A stretch of DNA of 41,484 nucleotides from Nitrospira sp. (GTDB taxonomy: Bacteria > Nitrospirota > Nitrospiria > Nitrospirales > Nitrospiraceae). The notes under the pieces are model-generated. The model worked only from the letters and a program-made list of their open reading frames with translations. It made no database searches and was not told the origin of the DNA. Where the stretch lies: contig JABFSU010000031.1 of NCBI GenBank assembly GCA_013140455.1, forward strand, positions 1-41,484, written 5' to 3'. Position numbers and translations under genes: made by a program. The stretch's first letter is position 1, and each line of letters opens with the position of its first letter. This document shows positions 1-6,801 of the stretch, piece after piece.

Positions 1-1346
1 CCGTCGGCATTGACCAGCGGAAACTTAAAGACAATGCTCGTGTGCGGCCCATCGTCGTGGAGGGCCACTTCCTCGAACTGGAGGGGACGCTTCGCTTCGA
101 GCACCAGGAGATCGTTCGCCCGAAAGGACGCCGCCTGCGGAGCAGCAAACAACTCGGCGTCCGTCTTACCGAGAATCGTCTCGCGCGTAAGATGGAATGT
201 CCGTTCAAACTGCCGGTTGCAGTCGAGATAGCGTCCGGAGGGATCCTTGAGAAAAATCAACGCGGGGCTATGATCCAGAATGGCCCGCAGCTGCGCTTCA
301 CTCCCCGAGAGCTTCAGTTCCACTTCTTTGCGGGCGGTGACGTCCATGACCGTGCCCAACATGCGCACGGGTCTGCCCTCGGCGTTTCGCAGCACGTCTC
401 CGCGGCAGGCCACCCAGCTTACGCTCCCGTCCGGCCGGAGAATCCGATGTTCAATCCGGTAATCCTCCTGCCCCTCCAGCGAATGACGGATCGCCAGGAA
501 AAGACGCTCGCGGTCCTGCGGATGGATCAGGCTCACGTAGGCCTCATACGTCCCGGCAAACGACTCGCGGGACAGGCCGAATACGGCATGCACGTTCTCC
601 GACCATTGCACGGCATTGGTGACGATGTCCCAGTCCCATATCCCCAGCTGCGCTGCCCCGAGCGCGAGCTGCAACCGCTCTTCGCTCGCCTTCAATGCCG
701 CTTCCGCCTGCCTCCGGTCCGTCAGGTCAATGGCGACTCCACCGACATACCGTTGTCCGGCACGATCGCGGAAGGGGAACTTGAACGACCACCAGTCGCG
801 CAGCGTCCCGTCGGGATCCGGCGCGACTTCCATGAACTCCCGGGGTGCCCCGTCGGCAAGAATGACGCGATCGTGCTCCTGGAATTTCTTGGCCACCTCG
901 TGCGGAAACAACTCGAAATCAGTTTTTCCCTGCCATTGCGCCTCCGTCACCCGGAATCGGCGTTCGAAGACATGATTCACATACACATGGCGCCCGCGCT
1001 CGTCCTTCATCCACGCGATGGCCGGGCTATGGTCCATAAAGCTGCGAAACCGCTCTTCACTATCCCGCCAGGCGCCTTCGGCCTGATCCCGCGCCCTGCG
1101 GTCCTCGGCATGGCCGAGCGACGCCTCCGCCAGCGCCTGCTCCAGCGCGCGCATGCGCTTGATCAACGAGACCACTATCGACGCGACGACGAGCGAGATC
1201 AACCCCGCCGTGAAGGGATAGTCCCAGGTGATCTGTCCATGAATGAGCAGGCTGAAGCACAGACTCAGGAGGCACGACAGAACGACTGCCACCCAGACAA
1301 AGTGCCAGAGATTTCCCCGAGTGAGCCGGACAAGAAGAGAAGACAT
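1..1346 (-). CDS. Multi-PAS membrane sensor protein (C-terminus outside window)
   Basis: Translating the minus strand from the ATG at 1346 gives an open frame that runs off the left edge, so about 448 residues are visible and the output domain is missing. Two hydrophobic segments (about residues 15-36 and 43-62) anchor it in the membrane. Three PAS domains follow at about 97-215, 222-345 and 350-448. Each PAS carries typical features: a DHSPAI/DHSPAL start, the second domain has the HPQDRER and RILRPDGS motifs of PAS_3, and each ends in a D-(L/V)-T-x-R linker. Such proteins end in a histidine kinase or a GGDEF/EAL module; which one cannot be decided here. The plus-strand open frame over the same bases is a shadow. 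A TAGGA sits directly before the ATG with almost no spacing, so the exact start is uncertain. Confidence 0.85.
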   Translation of the reverse strand, partial: MSSLLVRLTRGNLWHFVWVAVVLSCLLSLCFSLLIHGQITWDYPFTAGLISLVVASIVVSLIKRMRALEQALAEASLGHAEDRRARDQAEGAWRDSEERFRSFMDHSPAIAWMKDERGRHVYVNHVFERRFRVTEAQWQGKTDFELFPHEVAKKFQEHDRVILADGAPREFMEVAPDPDGTLRDWWSFKFPFRDRAGQRYVGGVAIDLTDRRQAEAALKASEERLQLALGAAQLGIWDWDIVTNAVQWSENVHAVFGLSRESFAGTYEAYVSLIHPQDRERLFLAIRHSLEGQEDYRIEHRILRPDGSVSWVACRGDVLRNAEGRPVRMLGTVMDVTARKEVELKLSGSEAQLRAILDHSPALIFLKDPSGRYLDCNRQFERTFHLTRETILGKTDAELFAAPQAASFRANDLLVLEAKRPLQFEEVALHDDGPHTSIVFKFPLVNAD

Positions 1347-1608
1347 TCCTACCCGTGACCTGGTAACAACTATTTCCGAACCATAGGCTGATTCACCATG
1401 CGCCACCGGCTCCGAAGAATCTGTCACGCATCATGAACGATCGGCACCCGGTGCCGCCGCAGAATACATCGGCGCACACCGTTTGGAAAGAGTCTCCCGC
1501 GCCGGCAGTTTCAGGCTTTACGCAACGAGGAAAACCGGCTACGGTAGACGCGTTGGCCATACCACCAGAGACCACGCACTCAACCGATTCGCAGCGAGCC
1601 CGCGACAC

Positions 1609-2415
1609 ATGAGCACAAAACCAGTACGACCTGGCCCTCCGGCTCAACTTCCCCCCTCCCGGATACCACCGCCCACGCCCGGGCGTCCCGAGACTGGTGA
1701 GCCCAAGCGAGTCACCCTGGACCGTCTGTTCTCAAAACTGGGATTGGCCAGCCGGAGCATCGCGCAGGAATGGATTCGAGCCGGACGGGTCCGCGTCAAC
1801 CAACGCGTGGTACGAATCCCCGATACCTGGGTCGCCTGGCCGGGCGACTGCGTCACACTGGACGAACAGCCGGTTCAGCCGAGTACACAGCGGTTCGTGC
1901 TTTTTCACAAACCTAAAAGCGTGGTGACGACACGCCAGGATGAGCAGGGCCGGAAAACTATTTACGATGTGCTTCCGGAAGAACTGCAAACACTCCACGC
2001 GGTCGGGCGACTGGATCAAGCCACCAGCGGGCTGCTCTTGCTCACCAACGACACCACCCTCTCCAGCTTTCTCACCGATCCGGCTAACCGGGTCACGCGC
2101 CGCTATCTGGTCACCGTACGCGGGGACGTCACGGAGGAGACCCGCCTGGCCAGTCTCACCGGGCTCACCGATGAAGGGGAACTCTTACATTGCGAGAGCG
2201 TGACGGTTCAGAAACGTTCGGGGAGAGAATCGCATCTCGACGTGACACTGACAGAGGGAAAAAACCGTGAGATCCGGCGGCTCTTCAAGGCACTGGGACA
2301 TGAAGTGATCCGGATTCGGCGCATTCAATACGGGCCCTTCGAGATAGGCGATCTGCCGCCCGGCGACTGGCGCGAAATCCCCATTGAAGACGCCAAGCGA
2401 GATCTGCAGGCCTAA
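1609..2415 (+). CDS. RsuA/RluB-family pseudouridine synthase
   Basis: Predicted 268-residue enzyme that isomerises a specific uridine in rRNA to pseudouridine. After a proline-rich N-terminal stretch (residues 1-33), an S4 RNA-binding domain spans about 34-85 (LDRLFSKLGLASRS, then VRVNQRVV). The catalytic domain follows, with the family motif GRLDQATSGLLLLTND (catalytic Asp about 136) and the GKNREIRRLFKALGHEV motif near the end. The C-terminus (RIQYGPFEIGDLPPGDWREI) is typical of RsuA/RluB/RluE enzymes. The frame stays open upstream to 1483, but the ATG at 1609 puts the S4 domain near the N-terminus as in homologues. No strong ribosome site is visible for either start. Whether the target is 16S or 23S rRNA cannot be told. 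Confidence 0.9.
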   Translation: MSTKPVRPGPPAQLPPSRIPPPTPGRPETGEPKRVTLDRLFSKLGLASRSIAQEWIRAGRVRVNQRVVRIPDTWVAWPGDCVTLDEQPVQPSTQRFVLFHKPKSVVTTRQDEQGRKTIYDVLPEELQTLHAVGRLDQATSGLLLLTNDTTLSSFLTDPANRVTRRYLVTVRGDVTEETRLASLTGLTDEGELLHCESVTVQKRSGRESHLDVTLTEGKNREIRRLFKALGHEVIRIRRIQYGPFEIGDLPPGDWREIPIEDAKRDLQA

Positions 2416-2711
2416 TTCCCTCTCAGACTGATCAATTTCCATCCCAAGTGAGTCCACTCGCCTCATTTGAAAAAGACAGAGAAATATGGAAAGAGAAAAT
2501 CCGTGTGAGCGTGATCGCATGGTAAACGCTCTATCGATAACACCTGTGTGCCCACGAGTCGTAGATCCCGAGTAAACAACTGCATCCTGCCTATCTGACT
2601 CTTGTCCACAAATCAGGCGGCCTTTGGCCATTTGCGACCGGCAGCATCCGGCCAAGTGCGGAAGTTCGGTGCCAAGATCGCACCGCCATAAAGCGATCCT
2701 CAGCCCTGTCG
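2416..2711. other. Intergenic stretch before the cassette island
   Basis: About 296 bases between the pseudouridine synthase stop and the leftmost attC-like site. I see no convincing gene, terminator hairpin or RNA here; short open frames on both strands lack ribosome sites and recognisable sequence. The chromosome-island border probably lies in this stretch. Confidence 0.4.
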
Positions 2712-2804
2712 CGTTAACGTCCCAAGCTCAGCGACGGCGGCCACGAGACGCGCCGATTGCAACCGCGACGGCCCGCCGTCGTTCGCTGCAGCGCATGGTT
2801 AGCC
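2712..2804 (-). other. attC-like site after the DUF2283 cassette
   Basis: Read on the minus strand, the site starts with GGCTAAC (2798-2804, overlapping the TAA stop of the DUF2283 gene) and ends with GTTAACG (2712-2718). Next to these, inner arms ATGCGCTGCAGCG and CGTCGCTGAGCTT are complementary with a small offset, as in the folded bottom strand of integron attC sites. Length is 93 bp, within the usual range of about 60-140. The outer cores deviate from RYYYAAC/GTTRRRY, so it may be the decayed end of the array. Confidence 0.6.
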
Positions 2805-3140
2805 GTCTGCATATTTCCTCAACTCGTCCTTCATGTCGCCGGGCGCAAGAATCTCGATGCCCACTAATCGACCGAGATTGTCGGTGTCAATGTTGGTCCA
2901 ATATGGCGTCTCAATCTCAAGCGTCTCTCCATGTCGAACGCCCATGATGTTCGTCTCTACGACATTCAGTTCACGCGAAGGATGCACGTAGATGTAACCA
3001 GCATTCGCGTCGCCGTCGAAGGTGACTCTGGCAACGGCCGCCGAATCAATCTGGTTGGCTAGCGGTGCTCGCCCTGTAAGACGCAACTGCCGCGACAACT
3101 CTGCGGCGAGCGACGGGAATGATTTGATGAGCGACGACAT
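2799..3140 (-). CDS. DUF2283-type small protein in a cassette-like unit
   Basis: 113-residue protein. The C-terminal part resembles the DUF2283 family: a VTFDGDANAGYIYVHP strand pair, then NLGRLVGIEILAPGDM, matching the family pattern of a short beta-rich domain ending in a GRVVGIEIL-like segment. Family function is not known. The ATG at 3140 lies 6 nt after a GTTAGCC core at 3147-3153, so the gene is set directly behind the attI-like leader copy A, and its stop overlaps the attC-like site. There is no clear Shine-Dalgarno sequence, as in many first cassettes. Expression would depend on a promoter in the leader. Confidence 0.7.
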   Translation of the reverse strand: MSSLIKSFPSLAAELSRQLRLTGRAPLANQIDSAAVARVTFDGDANAGYIYVHPSRELNVVETNIMGVRHGETLEIETPYWTNIDTDNLGRLVGIEILAPGDMKDELRKYADG

Positions 3141-3148
3141 ACTGACGG

Positions 3149-3265
3149 CTAACTATGTTTAGGCCGATCCGTATAAGAACCTGATTTGCCAATTGTTATC
3201 CGTATAACACGCCACTACGGTTCGTGAACAATACGCCATAATCGACGCTTGTTCAATGAGTTGCG
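3149..3265 (-). repeat. attI-like leader, copy A (117 bp)
   Basis: Read on the minus strand, this runs from CGCAACTCATTGAA to CCTAAACATAGTTAG. The same 117-bp unit occurs at 6089-6205 with conserved blocks CGCAACTCATTGAA, GGCGTATTGTTC, GGCGTGTTATACGGA and CGGATCGGCCTAAACAT, separated by diverged bases. The end resembles the recombination end of class 1 attI (CCTAAAACAAAGTTAG). Inner direct repeats GGCGTATTGTT and GGCGTGTTATA could correspond to integrase-binding repeats. An intI gene would be expected next to such a site, but none is visible. Confidence 0.5.
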
Positions 3266-3275
3266 ACTGGGGGTG

Positions 3276-3379
3276 CTGTCCTAATTAGAACACTTGCTAA
3301 TGAGATTAGGACACTTCACCACAAGCCATGACAGCTTGCGTGTTGCAATGGACGTAACTCGAATGTCTAATTAGGACAG
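3276..3379. repeat. 104-bp element with perfect 14-bp inverted ends
   Basis: CTGTCCTAATTAGA at 3276-3289 is the exact reverse complement of TCTAATTAGGACAG at 3366-3379. A related GATTAGGACACTT lies inside at 3304-3316. The unit is too short to encode a transposase and looks like a MITE or a pair of solo insertion-sequence ends. It begins exactly where leader copy A stops matching copy B, which suggests insertion into or next to that copy. Confidence 0.5.
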
Positions 3380-3438
3380 TTGGAAAGACAAATGAGGAGA
3401 CAGAAGTGGGCACGAGAAGACAAGAGGGCAGTAGCGTG

Positions 3439-3840
3439 CTAGACGGGGAGAAAGTGGCGAACAATGACCTGGGAAATTTTCTGAAAATCGCGGTCTGAGG
3501 TGAGGATGGGAAGCCCGTGCTGCATGGCGCTGGCAGCAATCCAGATATCGTTAGCGGCAACCGGGGTGCCGGCCTTTTTCAACGCCACGCGAATGGTCGC
3601 GTACCGTTCCGACGTCTCTTCGTCCACGATCAGCACGCTGACGCGCGAGGATTCCAGAAACATTCGTAACTCACGCTCATTGCTTTCGCGTTTACTCCCC
3701 TGGAGAAAGCCCGCGCGAAGCTCTCCGAGGACAATCGGACTGAGCCATATCTCTTCGGCTTGAGGAAGGACCTCAAGCACCTCGGGGTGTCTTTTCTTGA
3801 ACGCGATATAGGCGGAGCTATCCAGAAGCAACCGGGTCAT
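3439..3840 (-). CDS. vapC: VapC-family PIN-domain toxin
   Basis: 133-residue PIN-domain endoribonuclease, the toxin of a type II toxin-antitoxin pair; VapC toxins cut tRNA or rRNA. The acidic metal-binding residues of the family are present: D7 in LLLDSSAYIAF, E40 in LGELRAG, D98 in AANDIWIAASA and D116 in LTSDRDF. Length is normal and the frame is intact, so it is probably active. It overlaps the antitoxin gene by 4 nt (ATGA at 3837-3840), the usual translational coupling. The pair lies inside the cassette island but has its own promoter and no attC-like site after it. Confidence 0.93.
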   Translation of the reverse strand: MTRLLLDSSAYIAFKKRHPEVLEVLPQAEEIWLSPIVLGELRAGFLQGSKRESNERELRMFLESSRVSVLIVDEETSERYATIRVALKKAGTPVAANDIWIAASAMQHGLPILTSDRDFQKISQVIVRHFLPV

Positions 3841-4097
3841 TTCCAGAGCTCCGGATCAATCGTGCGTTGCTCGGCAATGAGGGCCTCGAAGGCGGCGGCC
3901 TCTTCCTTCGTCCAGGTTCCGGCGAGATGATCCAAATCATGATAGCGGATCGGCGATTTCTTTTTTCCCTTGCCCCCAACCGATTCTTCCAACAACTCGA
4001 TGACCGCCTTATTCACGCTCGTCTTCTTCTGTTTGGCTCGCTGTTGAACCGTACGGGCAACGTCGGGTGGAAGGTTCCGTAACGTAATCGCTTTCAT
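3837..4097 (-). CDS. vapB: VapB-like ribbon-helix-helix antitoxin
   Basis: 86-residue antitoxin. The first 45 residues form a ribbon-helix-helix DNA-binding domain (MKAITLRNLPPDVARTV, then KTSVNKAVIELLEE), and the C-terminal part (HLAGTWTKEEAAAFEALIAEQ) would wrap and block the toxin. GGAGG lies 9 nt before the ATG. It should repress its own promoter through the inverted repeat at 4114-4126. It closely resembles FitA/VapB-type antitoxins paired with PIN toxins. Confidence 0.9.
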   Translation of the reverse strand: MKAITLRNLPPDVARTVQQRAKQKKTSVNKAVIELLEESVGGKGKKKSPIRYHDLDHLAGTWTKEEAAAFEALIAEQRTIDPELWK

Positions 4098-4113
4098 GGC
4101 GTCGTGCCTCCAT

Positions 4114-4126
4114 GCATCATAGATGC
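4114..4126. promoter_or_regulatory. Candidate VapB operator
   Basis: GCATC-ATA-GATGC is a perfect 5-bp inverted repeat between the vapBC promoter and the ribosome site, where a self-repressing ribbon-helix-helix antitoxin would bind. A further TGCATCACTG on the minus strand just upstream may be a half-site. Confidence 0.5.
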
Positions 4127-4141
4127 CTCACAGTGATGCAC

Positions 4142-4170
4142 AGTATACCGCAGTGAACCTGGCTCGTCAA
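4142..4170 (-). promoter_or_regulatory. vapBC promoter
   Basis: On the minus strand, TTGACG (4165-4170) and TATACT (4142-4147) are separated by exactly 17 nt, a near-consensus sigma-70 promoter about 45 nt upstream of the vapB start. The pair is therefore expressed independently of any cassette promoter. Confidence 0.75.
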
Positions 4171-4380
4171 AACACGTGGGGGCCGCGGGTGCTGTTCTCA
4201 TGAGGATGTACAGGGTTGAGATCAGGACGCGTCATCCCAGATTAGGGCAGATTGCGTGTGACATGGCATTGGACTGATCGGTCAACTGAGGACAGTTTAG
4301 GCAGATAAATAGGACACACTTACATTTACTTCGTGCGACTAAATCTTCGTTCAGCAAACACAAAAACTCTTTCCGCGGCG

Positions 4381-4448
4381 GCCCAACGCTGCCAGTGAGC
4401 GGCGGCGAGCGAATGCGAGCCGCCGACCGCTCCGGTGGCATGTTATGC
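4381..4448 (-). other. attC-like site after the DUF2269 cassette
   Basis: On the minus strand, GCATAAC (4442-4448) starts the site 11 nt after the DUF2269 stop and GTTGGGC (4381-4387, a perfect GTTRRRY core) ends it. The 68-bp sequence between folds into a hairpin: CGGTCGGCGGC pairs approximately with GCCGCCGCT around a short centre, with a few unpaired bases. Size, cores and imperfect palindrome fit a short integron attC. Confidence 0.7.
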
Positions 4449-4459
4449 GACATCGTGTG

Positions 4460-5047
4460 TCAGGGGTGCTCCACGCCCAACTCGAAAGGGTAGAGGCGCG
4501 GGATCACGAACGTCAGAATCGCGGCTGCGGCGAGCGCGAATGCTGTTCCTGTGATGAAAAGCATCCAGGTGTTCGGCCGCATCGCCCCCAGCATCACGAT
4601 CACGAAGAGGATCGGGATGTCGAGGAAATGCGTGAAGGTCGGTACATGCTCGCGTCGGGCATTCTCCAGAGCTGGCGTGACGTGGCCGAGTTCAACCGCC
4701 TCTCGTGTCAGTCGACGAAGGCGCATGAAATACAGCCGGGTGATTGTGTTCCCTTCGATGAACTCGAACGCGAAGAGTGCGACCATGCCGGTGAGCCACG
4801 GCATTCCGAGGAACGCCCATCCGCCATACACCGTGACGGTCAACCACGTTCCCGAGCCGAGGAGCAGGAGGGCACCGGGGACGACCAGGCCGTCATAGAG
4901 CACTGCGATGCTTCGGACAACTTCGGCAAACACGGACAACTCGCGCAGTTGTCGAGAACGAAGATCCGCATACCAGACCCCGATAAGTCCGGCGCCCATC
5001 AAAACGAGGCCGAGCAGATGAAGGAATTTCAAGACCGGATATGTCAC
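4460..5047 (-). CDS. DUF2269-like integral membrane protein (cassette gene)
   Basis: 195-residue membrane protein starting at GTG. Hydrophobic segments lie at about residues 5-25, 48-70, 78-98, 143-160 and 163-183, with a charged loop (RLRRLTREAVELGH) between the third and fourth. The pattern HLLGLVLMGAGLIGVWYADLRSR at the N-terminus resembles DUF2269 proteins, whose role is unknown. The gene sits between two attC-like sites with a 46-nt leader after the upstream core, as a complete cassette would. No clear ribosome site precedes the GTG, so translation may depend on the upstream cassette. Confidence 0.7.
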   Translation of the reverse strand: MTYPVLKFLHLLGLVLMGAGLIGVWYADLRSRQLRELSVFAEVVRSIAVLYDGLVVPGALLLLGSGTWLTVTVYGGWAFLGMPWLTGMVALFAFEFIEGNTITRLYFMRLRRLTREAVELGHVTPALENARREHVPTFTHFLDIPILFVIVMLGAMRPNTWMLFITGTAFALAAAAILTFVIPRLYPFELGVEHP

Positions 5048-5093
5048 AGCAGTACACCCAACCCCACCTGCATCGGAGCGAGGATCTCAGTTC

Positions 5094-5212
5094 GCATAAC
5101 GATCGCGCTCAGCGGCAGGCAAGATGCTCATTCCGCCCCGGCGAGCACGCCATCCCTTGGCGAGCACGGGGCGGCCACGATAAAGACGGTCCGCTGCAGC
5201 GCATTGTTAGAG
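5094..5212 (-). other. attC-like site after the DUF4062 cassette
   Basis: On the minus strand the site runs from CTCTAAC (5206-5212, just after the DUF4062 stop) to GTTATGC (5094-5100), 119 bp. The inner arms AATGCGCTGCAGCGGAC and CTGCCGCTGAGCGCGATC pair, and a long central palindrome (GGCCGCCCCG...CGGGGCGG, with CGTGCTCGCC inside) completes the folded structure. This is the clearest attC-like site of the three. Confidence 0.78.
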
Positions 5213-5213
5213 A

Positions 5214-6071
5214 TCACGCCGCCTCTGGAAGCGTATCGGCGAGCTTCCAACCGTCAATGGTGAGTTCGTAAACTTCGCCCCTGACACCCCTGCCTGTGAC
5301 GTAGCTCCAGCCAATGAGCTCGTTCAATGCGCCTTCCCATTTGGAGCTCTCCCGGCCACCGCTCCCGCCAAGACTTTGGCCCCCAGCCTGGATAAATCGG
5401 CCGCTGAGCGTGGCCACTTTCAGAATGAGCCCGTTCTTGTCTTTTGAGGCGAGCTTTAAGAGGTACTTGGCGTCGGGGGACAACCGACCGGGACGGATAT
5501 CCACTTCTGGTACTTCTACGGTAACCCCGCCTGGGGTTGCCTCGTCGAGAATGCGCCGAAGGTGCTCGTTCTTGTTTAGACAAATGTGAAGCTGACGAAA
5601 CAGCTTCTCCCGAAACTCGAGGATCGTATCGAACTGCTCGACCAGGCCCCGCGATTGGCATTCGCGCTTGAACCGTTGGACGGCCTCATACTGGTCGGGG
5701 TTAATGCTCTGCGGAGCAACCGGCTTTGATGAGAAGTATAGGAGCGCTGGCTTTCCAGCCTTCACGTGCTCTTCTATTTCTTCGACAGTACCGCTATCGG
5801 CAACGCCGGTCGGAGATCCAAGGCGCGTCCAGAAGACTCCGATAAGGATGTCGCACTCGCCAAGCACTCGTTGGTTGATCAGTGCTTGTGGCCGCTCGCC
5901 CAACTCTGGTGAAGAGTGGGTATCCCACCCCACCGGCATCAAGACGACCCCAGTGGATACAGAATTCAGGTAGTTCCAGTCGTGAATGACCGTCCTGGCG
6001 ACATCGCGTTCTTCGGATACGTCGCCAGGCGAGGCGATCATGATCGGAAGTACAGTTGCCTGGTATGCCAC
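5214..6071 (-). CDS. DUF4062-domain protein (first cassette gene)
   Basis: About 285 residues. The N-terminal half is a DUF4062 domain: LPIMIASPGDVSEERDVART, then CDILIGVFWTRLGSPTG and GKPALLYFSS, a Rossmann-like fold related to TIR/SLOG-type domains that often serves as the signalling end of large NTPase or effector proteins. The C-terminal part (LSPDAKYLLKLASKD, then ELIGWSYVTGRGVRGEVYELTIDGWKLAD) looks like a winged-helix segment. GTG at 6071 follows AGGAG with 4-nt spacing; an in-frame TTG at 6095 overlaps the GTTAG core and is less likely. A defence or stress-sensing role is possible, but only by analogy. Confidence 0.75.
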   Translation of the reverse strand: MAYQATVLPIMIASPGDVSEERDVARTVIHDWNYLNSVSTGVVLMPVGWDTHSSPELGERPQALINQRVLGECDILIGVFWTRLGSPTGVADSGTVEEIEEHVKAGKPALLYFSSKPVAPQSINPDQYEAVQRFKRECQSRGLVEQFDTILEFREKLFRQLHICLNKNEHLRRILDEATPGGVTVEVPEVDIRPGRLSPDAKYLLKLASKDKNGLILKVATLSGRFIQAGGQSLGGSGGRESSKWEGALNELIGWSYVTGRGVRGEVYELTIDGWKLADTLPEAA

Positions 6072-6088
6072 GGGACTCCTCGTGATCT

Positions 6089-6205
6089 CTAACAATGTTT
6101 AGGCCGATCCGAATAAGAAACAGATCTGCCGCTTTCTGTCCGTATAACACGCCCCTTTTATTCGCGAACAATACGCCTTACCCATTATCGTTTCAATGAG
6201 TTGCG
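6089..6205 (-). repeat. attI-like leader, copy B (117 bp)
   Basis: Second copy of the 117-bp leader, ending in CCTAAACATTGTTAG directly upstream of the DUF4062 gene. A possible cassette promoter is TTGTTC and TTATAC about 18 nt apart on the minus strand. Its position before the first of a head-to-tail series of attC-bounded genes is where attI lies in an integron. The side where a divergent intI would start (right of 6205, plus strand) holds no integrase frame. Confidence 0.5.
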
Positions 6206-6246
6206 GCTACGGAACCATTTTTTACGGGTTCTTATGCGGATCGGCG
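6102..6246. repeat. 145-bp segment with inverted ends around leader copy B
   Basis: GGCCGATCCGAATAAGAAAC at 6102-6121 is matched in reverse complement by GTTCTTATGCGGATCGGCG at 6228-6246, 17 of 18 bases agreeing in the core. Leader copy A lacks the second arm, because the 104-bp element begins there. Confidence 0.5.
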
Positions 6247-6801
6247 CAAGACCCCCCCTTCTGGTAGCGGTCGATCGTGTACTTCGGCTCAGGGTCGGAA
6301 GCGGCCGTTCAGAACAATCTAGTGCCAATCCTTACCCGAGTCAGGGAGTCTCTCAGTATTCAACAACTCATGTAGGCTTAGACACAGGAGGCCAAGGAGA
6401 GTGATGCCCTGCAAGTTTCCAGAAAAGTGATCCCGCCTAGGACACAACATTCCCACCGTCAATAACACGACGCTACGAGAGAAGCCGTACGCCGTTGCTC
6501 ATGATAAGCTCCAGCCTTCAGAACAGCATTCGACATGAATAGGCACGTTCAAATATCAACCTCTCGGCCTCGGCCATCTTGCCTCCATTCCCATCACTGT
6601 AGAGATGAAAAGCTTGCCAATGATCTCAGGCATGCTATGGTTGATCGACAACGCGATGAGTTCGGTCATCCCTTCAGACTACAGACGCAGGGTTTCCACT
6701 CAATCCCATTTCCCGCAAGGTACCGCCGCGGCCAGCCATTCATGATGGAAATGCTCCTTTGAGAGCTGACTGCATGAACAACCAGTAGGAGAGCGAGACA
6801 C
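6247..6801. other. Non-coding stretch right of the island
   Basis: About 555 bases with no supported gene. Short plus-strand frames (6201-6404, 6535-6762) have no recognisable protein sequence and no ribosome site. No integrase fragment was recognised. The stretch may contain decayed island DNA and the promoter for the cupredoxin gene. Confidence 0.4.

Noticed and set aside
42-1358. 438-residue plus-strand open frame
   Set aside because: It is the antisense shadow of the multi-PAS sensor gene: the minus-strand frame gives clear membrane and PAS motifs, while the plus-strand protein is rich in Arg, Pro and His with no recognisable domain.
3276-3379. CRISPR-like or tandem repeat
   Set aside because: Only two inverted arms and one inner relative are present with no regular spacers; there is no CRISPR array anywhere in the window.
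4232-4453. 73-residue minus-strand frame
   Set aside because: It starts inside the attC-like site and has no ribosome site or recognisable sequence; probably chance reading through the hairpin.
4445-5263. 272-residue plus-strand frame
   Set aside because: Antisense to the DUF2269 membrane protein gene; the product is highly charged and repetitive, typical of a shadow.
6201-6404. Candidate integron integrase start, plus strand
   Set aside because: An intI should begin near here, but the 67-residue frame shows none of the tyrosine recombinase motifs and stops early.
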